Shown here: positions 62,989 to 64,000 of the stretch, piece by piece
How positions within the stretch are numbered: the first letter of the stretch is position 1
Layout of the letters: every line of letters begins with the position of its first letter
NCBI GenBank assembly: GCA_044336205.1
Contig: CP172318.1
Location: 62,001 to 126,000 of the forward strand
Direction: 5' to 3'
DNA: 64,000 nt
Origin: Ruoffia sp044336205
GTDB taxonomy: Bacteria > Bacillota > Bacilli > Lactobacillales > Aerococcaceae
Program-made: the position numbers and the translations under genes
Notes under the pieces: generated by a model
Told to the model about the DNA's origin: nothing
What the model saw: only the letters and a program-made list of their open reading frames with translations
Databases searched by the model: none

Positions 62989-64000
62989 CTATTCTACTAA
63001 GATTTGGCCCATCATACCAGTGTCTTCATGTTCTAGAAGGTGACAGTGATACATGAAGAGGCCTTTTTCTGGAAAGTCAACTTCAATTTGGACGCTCTCA
63101 CCAGGATAAAGAGCAATGGTATCTTTCCAACCTCGTTCATTTTCAGGAGGGATTGCGCCATTTCGGTTTAGCACTTTGAACTGAAGACCATGAAGATGGA
63201 AGGGATGAATCATACCACCCATCATGTGTCGTGTGTTTTCTATTTCCCAGACTTCTGCTTCTCCTACTTTTGCTTGCAAATCGATTCGGTCCATGTCAAA
63301 TTGTTTGCCGTCAATCGTGACCATATTTCCCATTCCACTAAAAGTCATCTTTTTATCCGGGGATACCTCATCAGCTGTATGAGTGATGGTATTCATCGTA
63401 GTTGGTAAAGGAACATCTTCTTTGGTAGTTTCTTCGGTCACATTAAGCGTTAGAACGGGGACATTACCTGTCATTAATTGGATGGAGTCCCCCATAGTAT
63501 AGCTGCTGAGATCAACAATAATCTCCGCCCGTTCCCCCGGAACAAGTTGCAAGCTTTCCATTGGGATAGGTTCATTCAGGAATCCACCATCCGAAGTAAT
63601 CTGGTAGAAACTAGTGTCATCAGACAGATGAAATTGGTAGTTGCGGGCATTGGATCCATTAAGGAGACGCAGCCGGATTTTTTCATTCTTAACGTCTACA
63701 TAAGGGTTAATGGTTCCGTTTATAACCAAGGTATCCCCATAAGTTCCGTCAGGACTATAAGCAGTGGAATAATTGAGCTGATTATTTTCATCGAAGAGGC
63801 GGTCTTGGATGATAACCGGAAAATCATTGATGCCATATTCCTTAGGAATCGCCAAAGAGTCTGAATGATCGTCTTCGATATAAATTAGACCCGCCAAGCC
63901 ATAATAAACCTGTTCTGCTGTTTCACCGTGGGGATGAGGATGAAACCAGAGGGTTGCCGCTTCCTGATTAACCGTGAATTCTAAATTGACGCTTTGATTG
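62989..64000 (-). CDS. Multicopper oxidase, 5' end beyond the window
   Basis: The frame stays open to the right edge; the visible 336 residues are the last two-thirds of a CueO/CotA-like oxidase. Copper motifs are complete in this part: LWFHPHPHG near the edge, HPFHLHGLQFKVL and YHCHLLEHEDTGMM near the C-terminus. There is a Met/Gly-bearing turn (KMTFSGMGNM), but no long Met-rich insert. Known members oxidise Cu(I) and confer copper tolerance; with the DUF305 gene 3 kb away, a metal role is likely. The protein's export signal, if any, is outside the window. Confidence 0.92.
   Translation of the reverse strand, partial: NQSVNLEFTVNQEAATLWFHPHPHGETAEQVYYGLAGLIYIEDDHSDSLAIPKEYGINDFPVIIQDRLFDENNQLNYSTAYSPDGTYGDTLVINGTINPYVDVKNEKIRLRLLNGSNARNYQFHLSDDTSFYQITSDGGFLNEPIPMESLQLVPGERAEIIVDLSSYTMGDSIQLMTGNVPVLTLNVTEETTKEDVPLPTTMNTITHTADEVSPDKKMTFSGMGNMVTIDGKQFDMDRIDLQAKVGEAEVWEIENTRHMMGGMIHPFHLHGLQFKVLNRNGAIPPENERGWKDTIALYPGESVQIEVDFPEKGLFMYHCHLLEHEDTGMMGQILVE

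Overview
The window is a chromosomal segment of a low-GC Gram-positive bacterium, most likely a member of the Lactobacillales. The grounds are AT-rich DNA, AGGAGG-type ribosome binding sites, dense intrinsic terminators, a ddl-murF-cshA-acpS-alr cell-wall block, a complete WalRK regulatory locus with walH, walI, walJ, htrA and rlmH, and no sporulation genes. A family in the Aerococcaceae/Carnobacteriaceae neighbourhood would fit, but that is inference. TGA is used as an ordinary stop (for example in rlmH and walI), so the standard bacterial code applies.

Layout. 1-1 kb is a decayed ABC-2 exporter permease. 1.2-8.2 kb holds an esterase, a two-component system with a histidine-rich kinase, and a heterodimeric multidrug ABC exporter. 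8.4-16.7 kb holds housekeeping genes (nitroreductase, YebC, Nudix, PgeF, a GcvH-like protein, an aminotransferase, EF-P). 17-25.4 kb holds a 176-bp repeat array, a thioesterase, an aromatic-acid-exporter-like protein, a LOG protein, a DUF1576 membrane protein, a GT-C glycosyltransferase and two VOC paralogues, one of them secreted. 25.6-41.4 kb holds lemA, the ddl/murF/cshA/acpS/alr block, a CBS-ACT protein, a CNNM/CBS protein, an O-methyltransferase, a HAD phosphatase and an L,D-transpeptidase. 41.5-56.9 kb is the wal locus, with a DUF2207 gene, a DnaA-box cluster, a broken ktrAB pair and a NERD nuclease-like gene inserted. 56.9-64 kb, after rlmH, is an accessory region: DUF4385, DUF2254, tRNA-Thr, a broken DUF305 gene, a truncated AlbA/RecG-like gene, a photolyase with an internal stop, and a multicopper oxidase running off the edge.

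The most notable signals are four. (1) The 3' end of rlmH, the known integration site of staphylococcal SCC elements, is duplicated about 2.3 kb downstream with only one mismatch, which suggests an SCC-like island with copper-linked cargo to its right. (2) A cluster of about ten DnaA-box-like 9-mers lies in the convergent gap after htrA, with no dnaA nearby. (3) Intergenic DNA is filled with tandem arrays of short hairpin units. Two of these families, with 42- and 43-bp periods, share a core and have stem changes that preserve pairing. (4) An unusual number of genes are broken (permease, PhnB-like, walJ, ktrA, ktrB, DUF305, AlbA-like, photolyase), mostly by single lesions. This is either ongoing decay or, for some, assembly error.

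Many gene starts were moved from the longest reading frame to the start codon with a well-spaced Shine-Dalgarno sequence. One gene (GT-C glycosyltransferase) appears to begin at a non-AUG codon.
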